A stretch of 64,000 nucleotides of DNA, from the NCBI RefSeq assembly GCF_001043175.1, contig NZ_CP011494.1, forward strand, positions 1,798,001 through 1,862,000, given 5' to 3'. Positions 8,421-20,311 of the stretch are shown here, piece after piece. Position numbers and translations under genes: made by a program. Within the stretch, counting starts at the first letter, position 1. Each line of letters opens with the position of its first letter. This DNA is from Marinobacter psychrophilus (lineage in GTDB: Bacteria > Pseudomonadota > Gammaproteobacteria > Pseudomonadales > Oleiphilaceae). The notes under the pieces are model-generated. The model was not told the origin of the DNA, did not search any database, and was given only the letters and a program-made list of their open reading frames with translations.

Positions 8421-10349
8421 GTGCCTTTGTTAACGCTGGACGGGGTTTCCCTGTCGTTTGGAATGCAGCCGCTGTTAGATAATGCCTCATTGGTGATGGA
8501 GGCCGGTGAGCGGGTGTGCCTGTTGGGTCGCAACGGCGAGGGTAAGTCTACCCTGCTGAAAATCGTCAACGATGAAGTAACGCCAGACGGCGGCATCGTC
8601 CGCTTGGAAGACGGTGCGGTGTTGGCGGTGTTGCCACAGAATTTGCCCTCTGGCGATACCCGCACCGCCTACGATGTGGTTGCTGGCGCTTTTCCTGAAA
8701 CTGGGGCATTGCTCATTGAGTTCCACCATCTGACCCAACAGACAGACGAAAAGAGCCTGAACCAAATGATGAAGGTGCAGGAGCGTCTGGAGGCTTTGGA
8801 CGGCTGGCGCCTGGATCAAAAAGTCACCAGCATGCTGGCGCAGTACGGGGTAGATCCTGATCGCACACTGGATACTCTGTCGGGTGGCTGGCAGCGCCGG
8901 GTTCTGCTGGCGCGGTCGCTGGTGGCCGAGCCGGATATTCTGCTTTTGGACGAGCCTACCAACCACCTGGACGTGCCCGCTATTGCCTGGCTGGAAGACG
9001 CTCTGACCCAGTTCCGTGGTGCCATCCTGTTTGTGAGCCACGACCGTGCGTTTATTCGCCGAATGGCCACTCGGGTGGTGGAGCTGGATCGCGGTCAGTT
9101 GGTCAGCTTTGCCGCCACTTACGACCACTATCTGGATTTGAAAGAAAAAGCGTTGGAAGAAGAGGAGCGTCACGCAGCCTTGTTTGATAAGCGCCTGAAG
9201 CAGGAAGAAACCTGGATTCGCCAGGGCATCAAAGCTCGTCGTACGCGCAATATGGGCCGGGTGAGGGCACTTAAAGCGATGCGGGAAGAGCATCGCCAGC
9301 GCCGAGTGCGAGGTGGCACGGCCACTTTTGCGGTGGAAGACGCCGCTCGCTCCGGTAAACTGGTGGCTGAAGCCTTGGGCGCCGGTTTTGCTTACCCGGG
9401 CCATCCTGCGGTTATGCGTGACATGGACCTGACCATTCTGCGCGGTGACAAAATTGGCCTGGTGGGTGAAAACGGCACCGGCAAAACCACGTTGGTGCGC
9501 CTGCTGCTGGGCGACCTGAAAGCCACTGAAGGCAGCATTCGCCGCGGCACAAACCTGGAAGTGGCCTATTTCGACCAACTGCGGGGCGAACTGGATTTAA
9601 CTCGAAACGCGATTGACAATCTGTCGGAAGGTCGTGAATTTATTGACATTAATGGTCAAAGCAAACATGTTATGGGGTATCTGCAGGACTTCCTGTTTAC
9701 CCCGGAGCGGGCACGGTCGCCTGTCAGTGTGTTCTCCGGTGGCGAACGCGCCCGCTTACTGCTTGCCAAACTGTTCAGTAAGCCAGCCAACGTGCTGGTG
9801 CTGGACGAGCCCACTAACGATCTGGATGTTGAAACCCTGGAACTGTTGGAAGAGCAACTGTCGGAGTTTCGCGGCACGGTGATTGTGATTAGCCACGATA
9901 GGGAATTCCTGGACAACGTGGTCACCGAAACGCTGTTTCTGGACGGTACTGGGCAGGTGCACGAGTTTGTTGGGGGCTATACCGACTGGCGCCGCCAGGG
10001 TGGCCAATTTCCAGCCGAAAAAACCGGCAGCCGGCCCGATCGGCAGCGCGACAAGCAGCAAAAGCCGGAAAGTAAGAGCAAGAGCAAGCCAGCTGCGCAG
10101 TCCGGGACAAAGCCGACAGCGGCCAAAATCAGTTATAAGTTGAAACTGGAGTTGGAGCAGCTGCCGAAGACCATTGAGCGCCTGGAGCAGGAGCAAAAGC
10201 AGCTGCAAGGCTTCATCGGTTCAGCGGACTTCTACGTTAATTCTGCGCACAAAGTTGATGAGACTCTGGCTCGGCTGACGACGGTGGGAGCAGAGCTGGA
10301 GACCGCAATGGAGCGTTGGATGGAACTGGAGGAAATGACTGGGAAATGA
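8421..10349 (+). CDS. uup: ABC-F ATPase Uup
   Basis: A 642-residue ABC-F protein (E. coli Uup is 635). It has two ATP-binding cassettes, with Walker A at about 35-43 (GRNGEGKST) and in the second half (GENGTGKTT). The signatures are LSGGWQRR and FSGGERAR, and both Walker B motifs are followed by DEPTN. A linker joins the cassettes, and a charged C-terminal region (about 540-640), predicted coiled coil, is typical of Uup's DNA/ribosome-binding tail. There are no membrane segments, as expected for ABC-F. The start is GTG at 8421, which gives the canonical MPLLTLDGVSLSFG N-terminus. Confidence 0.93.
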   Translation: MPLLTLDGVSLSFGMQPLLDNASLVMEAGERVCLLGRNGEGKSTLLKIVNDEVTPDGGIVRLEDGAVLAVLPQNLPSGDTRTAYDVVAGAFPETGALLIEFHHLTQQTDEKSLNQMMKVQERLEALDGWRLDQKVTSMLAQYGVDPDRTLDTLSGGWQRRVLLARSLVAEPDILLLDEPTNHLDVPAIAWLEDALTQFRGAILFVSHDRAFIRRMATRVVELDRGQLVSFAATYDHYLDLKEKALEEEERHAALFDKRLKQEETWIRQGIKARRTRNMGRVRALKAMREEHRQRRVRGGTATFAVEDAARSGKLVAEALGAGFAYPGHPAVMRDMDLTILRGDKIGLVGENGTGKTTLVRLLLGDLKATEGSIRRGTNLEVAYFDQLRGELDLTRNAIDNLSEGREFIDINGQSKHVMGYLQDFLFTPERARSPVSVFSGGERARLLLAKLFSKPANVLVLDEPTNDLDVETLELLEEQLSEFRGTVIVISHDREFLDNVVTETLFLDGTGQVHEFVGGYTDWRRQGGQFPAEKTGSRPDRQRDKQQKPESKSKSKPAAQSGTKPTAAKISYKLKLELEQLPKTIERLEQEQKQLQGFIGSADFYVNSAHKVDETLARLTTVGAELETAMERWMELEEMTGK

Positions 10350-10365
10350 GTCCGGCGATTTTCTA

Positions 10366-10404
10366 GCTGATGGCTCGCCGGCGTTTCGCCGGCAAGCCAT
10401 CAGC
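10366..10404. terminator. Long stem-loop between convergent uup and uspA
   Basis: The arms GCTGATGGCTCGCCGGCG and CGCCGGCAAGCCATCAGC flank a TTT loop, giving an almost perfect 18-bp stem with one mismatch. It lies between two convergent genes. Neither flank carries a long T-run, so termination from this hairpin alone is uncertain. Confidence 0.55.
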
Positions 10405-10419
10405 AAATCACGGCCAGTC

Positions 10420-10851
10420 TTAAAAAATACGTACGGCCAACACATCGCACTCAGTGCCGTGCAGTACTCCGTTTGCGGTAGAGCCGAGCAATAATTGAAA
10501 GCCTTTACGGCCATGACTGCCGACAATCACCAAGTCAATGGCGTGTTCTTTGACCAAGCGGTGTACTTCAGACTCAGGGCGGCCAACGGTCACCACCTGA
10601 TTTTCCTCGGTAATGCCGTATTCTTCACCGTACTTGGTCAGCTGCTCGCGGGCAGCCTTGTCGAGCTGGTCCTGTAATTCGGTCAAGTCCATCGGAATAT
10701 CGCCACCATAGGCGTAACCCACAGGCTCGACCACGTGTGCCAAGATAAGTTCAGCGCCTTGGCTAGTAGCCATCTCTTTTGCTTTGTTCAGGACTTGTGG
10801 CGCTTCTTCAGTTAAATCAATGGCAACCAGCAACTTCTTGTAAACAGGCAT
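10420..10851 (-). CDS. Universal stress protein, UspA family
   Basis: A 143-residue single-domain Usp protein. It starts MPVYKKLLVAIDLTEEA, the usual first strand with its conserved aspartate. It then has a HVVE segment, a DLVIVGSHGR strand-turn and a C-terminal GSTANGVL...CDVLAVR segment. The last part resembles the ATP-binding G-x2-G-x9-G(S/T) motif with one residue fewer in the spacer, so nucleotide binding is uncertain. The YGGDIPMDLTELQDQL stretch aligns with the matching part of E. coli UspA. The protein is cytoplasmic. A CGGAG ribosome site precedes the ATG. The gene converges on uup and diverges from fadB. Confidence 0.88.
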   Translation of the reverse strand: MPVYKKLLVAIDLTEEAPQVLNKAKEMATSQGAELILAHVVEPVGYAYGGDIPMDLTELQDQLDKAAREQLTKYGEEYGITEENQVVTVGRPESEVHRLVKEHAIDLVIVGSHGRKGFQLLLGSTANGVLHGTECDVLAVRIF

Positions 10852-11244
10852 GGCTCTATTACTCCGTGTGTTGCGAATGTCAGAACTCTTGATTACAGGA
10901 TAGTATGGTTAAGCTCGGCGGAAAAGGGGCTAGGCTACGTTAGGTTTTGTTTAGCAGAGTTCTTGGCTGCATTGAAGCCTTGCCATATTTTGTTCAGAGT
11001 AAGCCTGCGCAGTAACAATCGACGTTGCTTGCGATAGGTCACGTTCAGAAAGAAATTGACAAACGGACAGTTTTTTCTCATCGTGTGGCCTCGATATTCA
11101 AACAGATGTATGAATTTGAATTGAAGATCGGGTAGCGGCCGCAGTGGTTAAAGGTTCGCTGCATCTGCAGTCGGAATCTTGCAAGTGAATGTGCAAGCAC
11201 TCCGGCGCACAAAACAGTTCCAATCACAGACTGGAGATCAGTTG
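10852..11244. other. Intergenic region between divergent uspA and fadB
   Basis: This 393-base gap must hold the promoters for both genes. Apart from a possible TTG start at 11179 that would add 22 unconvincing residues to FadB, no coding signal is seen. An inverted repeat ATTCAAA/TTTGAAT (11096-11102 and 11115-11121) and an overlapping PsrA-like site are present. No convincing sigma-70 pair was found. Confidence 0.6.
11099..11112. promoter_or_regulatory. Possible PsrA-type operator upstream of fadBA
   Basis: The sequence is CAAAC-AGAT-GTATG. PsrA, the TetR-type fatty-acid sensor of Pseudomonas, binds sites of the form (C/G)AAAC-N2-4-GTTT(G/C) and controls beta-oxidation genes. The site here has one mismatch in the right half and lies about 130 bases before fadB. 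Only this short match supports the call. Confidence 0.3.
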
Positions 11245-13392
11245 ATGATTTACGAAGGTAAAGCCATCACGGTTAAAGAGATCGAAGGCGGAATCGCCCA
11301 GTTGAACTTTGACTTGCAAGGCGAGTCTGTCAACAAATTCAACCGTCTTACCCTAGAAGAACTCCGTAATGCGACAAACATACTGACGTCACGGACGGAT
11401 CTGAAGGGTCTTGTTGTTACCAGTTCCAAAGACAGCTTTATTGTTGGCGCAGACATCACTGAATTTAAAGATTTGTTTTCCGGCCCGGAAGACGAACTGG
11501 TGGCCAACAATTTAGGCGCCAATGAAATTTTTAGTGCCATTGAAGACCTGCCATTTCCCACGGTTACCGCCATAAACGGTATTGCGTTGGGCGGCGGTTT
11601 TGAAATGTGCCTCGCCACCGATTACCGGGTTATGGCACCAAAAGCCAAAGTGGGCCTACCGGAAACCAAGTTGGGCATCTTTCCGGGCTTTGGCGGCACC
11701 GTACGCCTGTCACGTCTGGTTGGCGTCGATAACGCGGTTGAGTGGATCTGCGGTGCGACCGAAAATCGCGCAGACGTTGCTCTCAAGGTGGGTGCGGTTG
11801 ATGCGATTGTTGAACCGGATAAGCTGGTTGACGCTGCGCTGAGCATTATTCACCAGGTGAACAACGGCAAGCTCGACAATTTGGCGCGCCGTGAAGAAAA
11901 GAAAGGCAAAATAAAGTTGAATGTCATGGAAAGCATGATGGCATTCGAGATTTCAAAAGCTTTTGTAGGCGCCAAGGCCGGGAAAAACTACCCGGCGCCG
12001 GTTGAAGCGATCAAGGTGATGCAGAAGCACGCCGGTATGACTCGCGACAAGGCTATTGAGGTAGAAGCCAAGGGCTTCGCCAAAATGGCGAAAACGGAGG
12101 TTTCTGCAAGTCTGATCGGTCTTTTTCTGAATGACCAAGAACTCAAGCACAAGGCGAAACGCTGGGCCAAAGACGCTGCCGATGTAAAACTGGCAGCGGT
12201 CCTGGGTGCAGGCATTATGGGTGGCGGCGTGGCGTATCAGTCCGCGCTCAAAGGCACGCCTATCATCATGAAAGACATCAATCCCGAAGGCATCGCCCTG
12301 GGCCTGAAAGAAGCCAAGAAGCTTCTGCTCAAGCGCATTGACAAGGGACGCATGAAACCGGATCAGATGGCGGACGTGCTGAACAGCATCACCCCGGCGT
12401 TAAACTATGGCGATTTCAAGAACGTAGATTTGGTTGTTGAAGCAGTTGTTGAGAATCCGAAAGTAAAAGATGCTGTTCTGCGCGAAGTTGAAGGTCAGGT
12501 TCGTGAAGACGCCATTCTGACGTCTAACACCTCGACCATCTCCATTGACTTGTTGGCAAAGAATCTCAAACGCCCGGAAAATTTCTGTGGCATGCACTTC
12601 TTTAATCCAGTGCACATGATGCCTCTGGTCGAGGTTATCCGCGGTAAGAAAACCAGCGATCGTGCCATTGCGACTGCCGTGGCTTATGCCACTGCCATGG
12701 GTAAAACGCCCATAGTGGTTAACGATTGCCCGGGCTTTCTGGTCAACCGGGTGCTGTTCCCGTACTTCGGTGGCTTTATTGGACTGGTCCGTGACGGCGC
12801 CGACTTTCAGAAAGTCGACAAGGTGATGGAAAAGTTTGGCTGGCCCATGGGCCCGGCGTATCTGCTCGATGTGGTTGGCATGGACACTGGCAAACACGCT
12901 GGCGCAGTGATGGCTGAAGGCTTTCCTGATCGTATGAAGCACGAAGGCACCACCGCCATCGACGTGATGTTTGATAACAAGCGTTACGGCCAAAAAAATG
13001 AGAAGGGCTTCTACCGCTACGAGCTGGACCGCAAGGGCAAGCAGCAAAAAGTAGTCGACGAAGAATCCTATAAACTGCTGAAGCCGGTTGTTCAGGGTGA
13101 TAAAGAGTTTGAAGACGATGAAATCATCGCACGGATGATGATCCCGCTGTGTCTGGAAACCGTTCGTTGTCTGGAAGACGGCATTGTAGAAAGCCCGGCT
13201 GACGCCGATATGGGCTTGATCTACGGTATTGGCTTCCCTCCGTTCCGCGGTGGCGCACTGCGCTATATCGACCAGATTGGCTTGGACAAATTTGTGGAGC
13301 TGGCTGACAAATACGCAGATCTTGGGCCGCTGTATCAGCCTACTGACAAGCTGCGTGAAATGGCAAAAAACGGCCAGACCTTCTTTGCTTAA
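11245..13392 (+). CDS. fadB: Fatty acid oxidation complex alpha subunit FadB
   Basis: This 715-residue multifunctional enzyme carries enoyl-CoA hydratase/isomerase activity in the N-terminal crotonase domain (about 1-190: [31 protein letters not shown]). The 3-hydroxyacyl-CoA dehydrogenase part follows (NAD-binding [18 protein letters not shown] near 315, then [13 protein letters not shown] and PGFLVNRV). It forms the heterotetrameric beta-oxidation complex with FadA, encoded 33 bases downstream. The ATG at 11245 is chosen because it gives the canonical [10 protein letters not shown] start and follows GGAG by nine bases; an upstream TTG is rejected. The length equals that of Pseudomonas FadB. 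Confidence 0.96.
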   Translation: MIYEGKAITVKEIEGGIAQLNFDLQGESVNKFNRLTLEELRNATNILTSRTDLKGLVVTSSKDSFIVGADITEFKDLFSGPEDELVANNLGANEIFSAIEDLPFPTVTAINGIALGGGFEMCLATDYRVMAPKAKVGLPETKLGIFPGFGGTVRLSRLVGVDNAVEWICGATENRADVALKVGAVDAIVEPDKLVDAALSIIHQVNNGKLDNLARREEKKGKIKLNVMESMMAFEISKAFVGAKAGKNYPAPVEAIKVMQKHAGMTRDKAIEVEAKGFAKMAKTEVSASLIGLFLNDQELKHKAKRWAKDAADVKLAAVLGAGIMGGGVAYQSALKGTPIIMKDINPEGIALGLKEAKKLLLKRIDKGRMKPDQMADVLNSITPALNYGDFKNVDLVVEAVVENPKVKDAVLREVEGQVREDAILTSNTSTISIDLLAKNLKRPENFCGMHFFNPVHMMPLVEVIRGKKTSDRAIATAVAYATAMGKTPIVVNDCPGFLVNRVLFPYFGGFIGLVRDGADFQKVDKVMEKFGWPMGPAYLLDVVGMDTGKHAGAVMAEGFPDRMKHEGTTAIDVMFDNKRYGQKNEKGFYRYELDRKGKQQKVVDEESYKLLKPVVQGDKEFEDDEIIARMMIPLCLETVRCLEDGIVESPADADMGLIYGIGFPPFRGGALRYIDQIGLDKFVELADKYADLGPLYQPTDKLREMAKNGQTFFA

Positions 13393-13398
13393 CCCTGA

Positions 13399-14601
<1,203 letters not shown>

Positions 14602-14630
14602 TTCCCTGCGGAATCTAGCTGACGTTTAAC

Positions 14631-14669
14631 AACAAGGCCCGGCATCTAGCCGGGCCTTGTTGTTTCTCC
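14631..14669 (+). terminator. Terminator of fadBA
   Basis: A perfect inverted repeat AACAAGGCCCGGC / GCCGGGCCTTGTT with an ATCTA loop is followed by a short T-rich tail. It lies 30 bases after fadA. Confidence 0.85.
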
Positions 14670-14849
14670 GAATGAAAAAAAGCTGGATGGAAAACAAAGA
14701 ATGGGTTGTCTTGCTATTCTTGACCCTGTAAAACAGTGAACTTATTCATGTCAGCGGCAGGGTCTTATTTATAGCCGACTGATTTTACAGCGAGTTTGCG
14801 GTTTGCTGCACAACTGACCGATTTATCGCCAAGGATACAGATCTCCGAT

Positions 14850-17489
14850 ATGGGTAAAAGTCTCGTAATTGTCGAGTCGCCAGCGAAGGCGAAGACCATC
14901 AATAAGTATCTGGGGGACGACTTCATTGTTAAGTCGTCCGTCGGGCACATTCGTGATCTTCCGGTTAGCGGCAGCGGGTCCACCAGTGACCCCAAAGAGC
15001 GTGCCCGTCAAGCCGCTGTCACGCGTAAATTGAGCCCTGAAGACAAGGTGGTGCACAAGAAGCGTAAAGCCCGTGAACAGTTGGTCGCCCGCATGGGTAT
15101 AGACCCGGATCAAGACTGGAGCGCACGCTATGAAATTTTGCCAGGTAAAGAAAAAGTCGTTAATGAGCTAAAACGCCTGGCCAAGTCTGCCGATCACATT
15201 TATCTGGCAACGGATTTGGACCGCGAAGGTGAGGCCATTGCCTGGCATCTTCAGCAGACCATTGGCGGCGAGCCGGAAAAATACCGGCGCGTTGTTTTTA
15301 ACGAAATTACTAAACGTGCTATTCAGGGCGCCTTCGAAAACCCGGGCAAGCTGGACACCGATATGGTGCATGCCCAGCAGGCACGGCGTTTCCTGGACCG
15401 GGTAGTCGGTTACATGGTGTCGCCGCTGCTTTGGGCCAAGTTGGCCCGAGGCTTGTCCGCCGGCCGTGTGCAATCGGTTGCGGTAAAGCTGATTGTTGAA
15501 CGTGAACGGGAAATTCGTAAGTTTGTGCCGGAAGAGTACTGGCAGCTGTTTGCAGGCCTCGCAACCCTAAGCGCCAAGCAGCCGGTACGTTTTGAAGTGA
15601 CCCGCTACAACGACAAACCCTATCGCCCGGTTAACGAAAGCCAGAGCAAAGACCACGTCACGCGGTTAAACGCGGGCAAGTTCGCGGTGACCAAGCGGGA
15701 AGACAAGCCTACCCGTTCGCGCCCGGGTGCTCCTTTCATAACGTCGACGTTGCAGCAGGCTGCCAGCAACCGCTTGGGCTTTAGTGTTAAGAAAACCATG
15801 ATGCTGGCCCAGCGTTTGTACGAAGCCGGGTTTATCACCTACATGCGTACAGACTCCACCAACCTGAGCCAAGATGCCGTTAACAGCAGCCGTGATTACG
15901 TAGAGTCGACCTTTGGCAAAGAATACCTGCCGGAAAGCCCGCGCATCTATGGCAGCAAGCAAGGCGCTCAGGAGGCTCACGAGGCTATTCGCCCGACTGA
16001 AGCTACTCGTAAGGCGGTTGCTATTACCGGTATCGAAAAAGATGCTGAGAAGCTTTACGACATCATTTGGCGCCAGTTTATCGCTTGCCAAATGGCCGAC
16101 GCCGAATTTCTCAGCACGTCTATCGTCGTCTCCAACGGCGATTACGAGCTGCGCACCCGTGGCCGCATCAGCAAGTTTGAAGGCTTTTTGAAAGTGGCGC
16201 CCCAGGCGTCGAAAAAAGATGAAGATTTAGCACTGCCAGATATCCGTGTTGGCGAGAGCCTCGGCTTGGACAAGCTCGAACCTACCCAGCATTTTACCAA
16301 GCCGTCACCGCGCTTCACTGAAGCGAGCCTGGTTAAAGAGCTCGAAAAGCAGGGTATTGGCCGGCCGTCTACCTACGCCTCAATCATTTCGACCATTCAA
16401 GATCGTGGTTACGTGCGCCTGCAGAACCGTCGCTTTTACGCTGAAAAAATGGGCGAAATTGTGACTGAAAGGCTGTGTGAATCCTTCGGTAACCTGATGG
16501 ATTACAATTTTACTGCACAGATGGAAGGTGATCTGGACCATGTTGCGGAAGGCAATGTGGAATGGAAAAAAGTATTGAATGATTTTTACGGCCGTTTCCG
16601 GCAACAACTGGAGGTGGCTGAAGCGGATGACGATGACGGCGGTATGCGGCCTAACGAGCCTACGGAAACAGATATTCCGTGTCCTACGTGTGGTCGAAAT
16701 ATGCAAATTCGCGTGGCCAGCACCGGTGTTTTTCTGGGCTGCTCGGGTTACTCGCTACCGCCGAAAGAGCGCTGTAAAACCACCATTAACCTGGTGACCG
16801 GTGACGAAGTGGTCAGTGCTGAAGAAGACGTGGAAGGTGAGGGCGAAAGCCGCTTGCTGCGGATGAAGCGCCGCTGCCCAAAGTGCAGCACGGCTATGGA
16901 CAGCTACCTGGTAGACGAAACCCGCAAACTACACGTGTGTGGCAACAATCCGGACTGCTCCGGGTATGAAGTCGAACAAGGCAGTTTTCGTATTAAGGGT
17001 TACGATGGCCCAACGCTGGACTGCGATAAGTGCAGCAGCGAAATGCAGCTGAAAACCGGTCGTTTCGGTAAGTACTTCGGCTGCACCAACGATGAGTGTA
17101 AAAACACCCGTAAGCTGCTGAAAAGTGGCGAGCCTGCACCGCCCAAGATGGATCCGGTGGCGATGCCGGAGTTGCAGTGTCAGAAAGTGGATGACACCTA
17201 TGTGTTGCGAGATGGCGCGTCCGGCATGTTTCTGGCAGCCAGTAAATTTCCCAAGAATCGGGAAACCCGTCCGCCGCTGGTACTGGAAATTAAACCTCAT
17301 CGCGACGAAATTGATCCCAAGCACAACTACTTGATGGAGGCACCAGAGCACGATTCTGAGGGTAATCCGTCGGTGATCCGCTACAGCCGGAAAACCAAAG
17401 AGCAGTATGTAATGTCAGAAAAAGACGGCAAAGCGACTGGTTGGTCGGCTTGGTACGTGAGCGGCAAGTGGCAGCCTAAACAGAAATGA
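14850..17489 (+). CDS. topA: DNA topoisomerase I
   Basis: This 879-residue type IA topoisomerase relaxes negative supercoils. It starts with the TOPRIM domain ([20 protein letters not shown], then [13 protein letters not shown]). The active-site tyrosine is in YMRTDSTN. Three C-terminal cysteine-rich repeats follow (starting CPTCGRN, CPKCSTA and CDKCSSE), and then a basic tail. E. coli TopA is 865 residues. The ATG at 14850 gives the canonical N-terminus; the ORF upstream to 14796 is not used. AAGGA lies at 14831, rather far from the start. The position next to fadBA matches Pseudomonas. Confidence 0.96.
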   Translation: MGKSLVIVESPAKAKTINKYLGDDFIVKSSVGHIRDLPVSGSGSTSDPKERARQAAVTRKLSPEDKVVHKKRKAREQLVARMGIDPDQDWSARYEILPGKEKVVNELKRLAKSADHIYLATDLDREGEAIAWHLQQTIGGEPEKYRRVVFNEITKRAIQGAFENPGKLDTDMVHAQQARRFLDRVVGYMVSPLLWAKLARGLSAGRVQSVAVKLIVEREREIRKFVPEEYWQLFAGLATLSAKQPVRFEVTRYNDKPYRPVNESQSKDHVTRLNAGKFAVTKREDKPTRSRPGAPFITSTLQQAASNRLGFSVKKTMMLAQRLYEAGFITYMRTDSTNLSQDAVNSSRDYVESTFGKEYLPESPRIYGSKQGAQEAHEAIRPTEATRKAVAITGIEKDAEKLYDIIWRQFIACQMADAEFLSTSIVVSNGDYELRTRGRISKFEGFLKVAPQASKKDEDLALPDIRVGESLGLDKLEPTQHFTKPSPRFTEASLVKELEKQGIGRPSTYASIISTIQDRGYVRLQNRRFYAEKMGEIVTERLCESFGNLMDYNFTAQMEGDLDHVAEGNVEWKKVLNDFYGRFRQQLEVAEADDDDGGMRPNEPTETDIPCPTCGRNMQIRVASTGVFLGCSGYSLPPKERCKTTINLVTGDEVVSAEEDVEGEGESRLLRMKRRCPKCSTAMDSYLVDETRKLHVCGNNPDCSGYEVEQGSFRIKGYDGPTLDCDKCSSEMQLKTGRFGKYFGCTNDECKNTRKLLKSGEPAPPKMDPVAMPELQCQKVDDTYVLRDGASGMFLAASKFPKNRETRPPLVLEIKPHRDEIDPKHNYLMEAPEHDSEGNPSVIRYSRKTKEQYVMSEKDGKATGWSAWYVSGKWQPKQK

Positions 17490-17513
17490 GTGCGGCGGAC
17501 TGAGTCTGAAGTG

Positions 17514-17537
17514 ATGGGCGGGTGGAAACCCGCCCAT
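17514..17537. terminator. Stem-loop between convergent topA and the dehydrogenase gene
   Basis: The arms ATGGGCGGGT and ACCCGCCCAT flank a short GGAA loop, 25 bases after topA. The T-tract behind it is weak (TATCGTTTAT), so it may serve either strand or only protect the RNA end. Confidence 0.6.
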
Positions 17538-17583
17538 TATCGTTTATAACGACGAAAAAGCTCGGCTACTGAACGTCGGCGCT

Positions 17584-18456
17584 TTACTTTTTCGGGCGCA
17601 AACGCTTGATCAGCGACGACGTATCCCAGCGCTCGCCACCCATCTGCTGCACATCTCCGTAGAACTGATCCACCAGTGCTGCTACTGGCAGACGGGCGCC
17701 GTTTTTGCGCGCCTCTTCCAGGCAGATGGCCAGATCTTTACGCATCCAGTTCACCGCAAAACCGTGTTCGAATTCACCAGCAATCATGGTGGCGGACCGG
17801 TTTTCCATTTGCCAGGACTGGGCTGCTCCCTTAGAGATCACTTCAACAACTTTACTGGCATCCAGGCCAGCCTGCTCGGCAAAGTGCAGTGCTTCTGACA
17901 ACCCCTGAACCAAACCTGCAATGGCAATCTGATTGACCATTTTTGTCTTTTGACCTGCGCCAGCTGGCCCCATAAGATTCAGAGCTTTAGCGTAGGTGCT
18001 TAACACCGGTTCTGCCGTTGTAAAGTCGCTGCTGCTGCCACCGCACATGATAGTCAGTTGGCCCTTTTCGGCGCCTTGTTGTCCACCAGACACGGGCGCA
18101 TCCATAAAGCCGAGTTGGCGCTGTGCGGCTAATACTGCCAAGCGTTCGGCAGCCATGGCCGAGGCGGTAGTGTGGTCAATCAGCAGTGTTTCCTGGGCGG
18201 CGTTAGCGAGAATACCAGCGTCGCCTTCATACACCGCCCGCAAATCATCGTCGTTGCCCACGCAGGTAAGAACGATGGTGCTGCCTTGCACTGCTTCTGC
18301 GATGCTGGCGCAGGCTTTACCGTTATAGTCTTTTGCCCACTGCTGACTTTTGCTGCTGGTACGATTCCACACTTGGACATCGTAGCCGGCTGCTGCCAAA
18401 TGTCCGGCCATGGGATAACCCATAACGCCAAGACCAATAAAGCTCACGGTTGTCAT
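17584..18456 (-). CDS. NAD(P)-dependent beta-hydroxyacid dehydrogenase (HIBADH family)
   Basis: A 290-residue protein of the 3-hydroxyisobutyrate / tartronate-semialdehyde reductase family. The N-terminal Rossmann motif is VSFIGLGVMGYPMAGHL, the substrate-binding segment is DAPVSGGQQGAEKGQL, and the catalytic lysine lies in GQKTKMVNQ. It oxidises or reduces a short beta-hydroxyacid, but the exact substrate cannot be read from sequence. The inner ATG at 18456 is chosen because GAGGAGC precedes it and the family motif starts at once. It lies downstream of gltA on the same strand but behind a terminator. Confidence 0.88.
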   Translation of the reverse strand: MTTVSFIGLGVMGYPMAGHLAAAGYDVQVWNRTSSKSQQWAKDYNGKACASIAEAVQGSTIVLTCVGNDDDLRAVYEGDAGILANAAQETLLIDHTTASAMAAERLAVLAAQRQLGFMDAPVSGGQQGAEKGQLTIMCGGSSSDFTTAEPVLSTYAKALNLMGPAGAGQKTKMVNQIAIAGLVQGLSEALHFAEQAGLDASKVVEVISKGAAQSWQMENRSATMIAGEFEHGFAVNWMRKDLAICLEEARKNGARLPVAALVDQFYGDVQQMGGERWDTSSLIKRLRPKK

Positions 18457-18484
18457 GATTTGCTCCTCAGGGTTGGTACAAAAC

Positions 18485-18512
18485 AAAAAAACCGCTAAAA
18501 CTAGCGGTTTTT
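18485..18512 (-). terminator. Rho-independent terminator of gltA
   Basis: On the minus strand the arms AAAAACCGCTAG and CTAGCGG-type sequence form a hairpin around TTTT, followed by TTTTTTGTTT. It lies 34 bases after the gltA stop, separating it from the dehydrogenase gene. Confidence 0.85.
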
Positions 18513-18545
18513 CTGATATTTGATCAGGATGTTTGCATCACTGAA

Positions 18546-19820
18546 TCACTCTTTCGGGTAATCGCGCTTGGGCGAACCCGTGTAAAGCTGGCGCGGACGA
18601 CCAATTCGGTAATTACCGCTAACCATTTCGTTCCAATGAGAGAACCAGCCAATGGTGCGTGACATGGCAAAAACAACGGTGAACATGGATGTCGGAATGC
18701 CGATTGCCTTGAGGATCAGGCCAGAGTAAAAATCTACGTTCGGGTAAAGCTTTCGCTCAACGAAGTACTCGTCTTCGAGGGCGATTTTTTCCAGGCGCCG
18801 CGCAATGCGCAGCAGTGGATCGTTTTCGAGGCCCAGTTCGCTGAGTACTTCATGAGCAGTTTCGGCCATGACTTTGGCCCGGGGATCAAAGTTTTTGTAG
18901 ACCCGGTGGCCAAAACCCATCAGGCGGAACGGGTCGTTTTTGTCTTTGGCTCTTGCAATGAAGGCTTCGATGTTCGCTTCTTCGCCAATTTCGGCCAGCA
19001 TAGCCAACACCGCTTCGTTGGCGCCGCCGTGAGCAGGTCCCCAGAGTGCTGCAATGCCAGAAGCCATACATGCGTAAGGGTTGGCGCCAGTAGAGCCTGC
19101 CAGACGCACGGTAGACGTGGATGCGTTCTGTTCGTGGTCAGCGTGCAGGATGAAGATTTTGTCCATTGCGTTGGCCAGGACTGGATTTGGCTTATATTCC
19201 TCACATGGGGTGGCAAACATCATCTGCAAAAAATTTTCGGCGTAAGACAAGTCGTTGCGTGGGTAAATAAAGGGTTGGCCCATGCTGTACTTGTAACACC
19301 AAGCTGCAATGGTGGGCATTTTCGCGATCAGGCGGTGGCCGGTAATTTCGCGCTGGTGTTCATCGGTTACGTCCATTTGGTCGTGATAGAACGCCGATAA
19401 AGCGCCCACGACGCCACACATAATGGCCATTGGGTGCGCGTCACGACGAAAGCCGTTAAAGAAATTGCGCATTTGGTCATGCAGCATGGTGTGGTTTTTG
19501 ATGGTTTCGTGAAAAGCTTTGTTTTCTTCGGCAGTGGGAAGTTCCCCGTGCAGCAGCAGCCAACAGAGCTCCAGGTAGTCAGAGTGTTCTGCCAACTGCT
19601 CGATCGGATAGCCGCGGTGCAAGAGTACGCCCTTGTCGCCATCAATAAAGGTGATGGCGGACTCGCAAGCCGCTGTAGATACAAAGCCGGGATCGTAAGT
19701 GAACACGCCTTGCTGAACCAGGCTCCGTACATCAATAACGTCTGGGCCGACGGTGCCGGAGTAAACCGGTAGCTCAAGGGACTTGTTGCCCACTGTTAGC
19801 GTGGCTTTCCTGTCGGTCAT
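18546..19820 (-). CDS. gltA: Type II citrate synthase
   Basis: This 424-residue citrate synthase condenses oxaloacetate with acetyl-CoA in the first TCA step. Catalytic regions are visible: the histidine in the [12 protein letters not shown] block, and [15 protein letters not shown] with the second histidine. The N-terminal extension ([26 protein letters not shown]) is typical of the hexameric, NADH-inhibited gammaproteobacterial type. The start has an AGGAGAGC ribosome site and a good promoter about 80 bases upstream. It diverges from sdhCDAB, giving a compact TCA locus. Confidence 0.97.
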   Translation of the reverse strand: MTDRKATLTVGNKSLELPVYSGTVGPDVIDVRSLVQQGVFTYDPGFVSTAACESAITFIDGDKGVLLHRGYPIEQLAEHSDYLELCWLLLHGELPTAEENKAFHETIKNHTMLHDQMRNFFNGFRRDAHPMAIMCGVVGALSAFYHDQMDVTDEHQREITGHRLIAKMPTIAAWCYKYSMGQPFIYPRNDLSYAENFLQMMFATPCEEYKPNPVLANAMDKIFILHADHEQNASTSTVRLAGSTGANPYACMASGIAALWGPAHGGANEAVLAMLAEIGEEANIEAFIARAKDKNDPFRLMGFGHRVYKNFDPRAKVMAETAHEVLSELGLENDPLLRIARRLEKIALEDEYFVERKLYPNVDFYSGLILKAIGIPTSMFTVVFAMSRTIGWFSHWNEMVSGNYRIGRPRQLYTGSPKRDYPKE

Positions 19821-19898
19821 GGTGCTCTCCTGTTTAAAAGCGTGTCAGATTTTAAGAATGCGCGAGTGAGAAGCGTATTATCGCAAAACTGGCGGCAA

Positions 19899-19926
19899 AA
19901 TATAGGCTGATCACTTTCTTTGTCAA
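19899..19926 (-). promoter_or_regulatory. Sigma-70 promoter of gltA
   Basis: Read on the minus strand: TTGACA (19926-19921), a 16-base spacer and TATATT (19904-19899). The predicted start lies about 70 bases before the gltA ATG. Confidence 0.75.
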
Positions 19927-20075
19927 CAAAAGGCTACGCAAAAATGAAAAATGTTCCATAACGTCAATGAGTAAATGCCAGTATTAGTGATGATGTGAGC
20001 AGGGCTTTGCTGTCAATAAGCCTTTTGTCTTCATATACATTCGTTTACTGGCAGTGATTTACGTCAATTGCAGGT

Positions 20076-20104
20076 TTGTAATTAATTAGCGTACTCCTTA
20101 TAAT
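20076..20104 (+). promoter_or_regulatory. Sigma-70 promoter of the sdh operon
   Basis: TTGTAA (20076-20081), a 17-base spacer and a perfect TATAAT (20099-20104) point toward sdhC. The expected transcript start is near 20111, about 200 bases before the sdhC start codon. Confidence 0.7.
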
Positions 20105-20110
20105 CTGTAT

Positions 20111-20311
20111 CCCGTAATTAGGGGGTTTAGTCGACCGTGGCGCCGTTCCCCAAAGCAACTTTGCCAGCGCGCAACGAGCTGCCGGGAAAAATCCCTTCAT
20201 ACCCTGAGCCAATCGTGTGCCAGTCTCGTATGTGCACACTGATCCGTACAAATCAATCATCTGCGTCCGGCTAGCCGGCTCCGCGGCAACAATAGAGAGT
20301 GTGAGAGCGCT
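20111..20311 (+). other. Long 5' leader of sdhC
   Basis: About 200 bases lie between the predicted transcription start and the GTG of sdhC. It contains small inverted repeats (for example CCGGCTAGCCGG at about 20268) and no credible ORF. No known riboswitch was recognised. A leader this long would allow regulation by small RNA or protein. Confidence 0.4.

Noticed and set aside
11179..11244. A 22-residue N-terminal extension of FadB from a TTG codon
   Set aside because: It lacks a ribosome site, and the inner ATG gives the family's canonical start.
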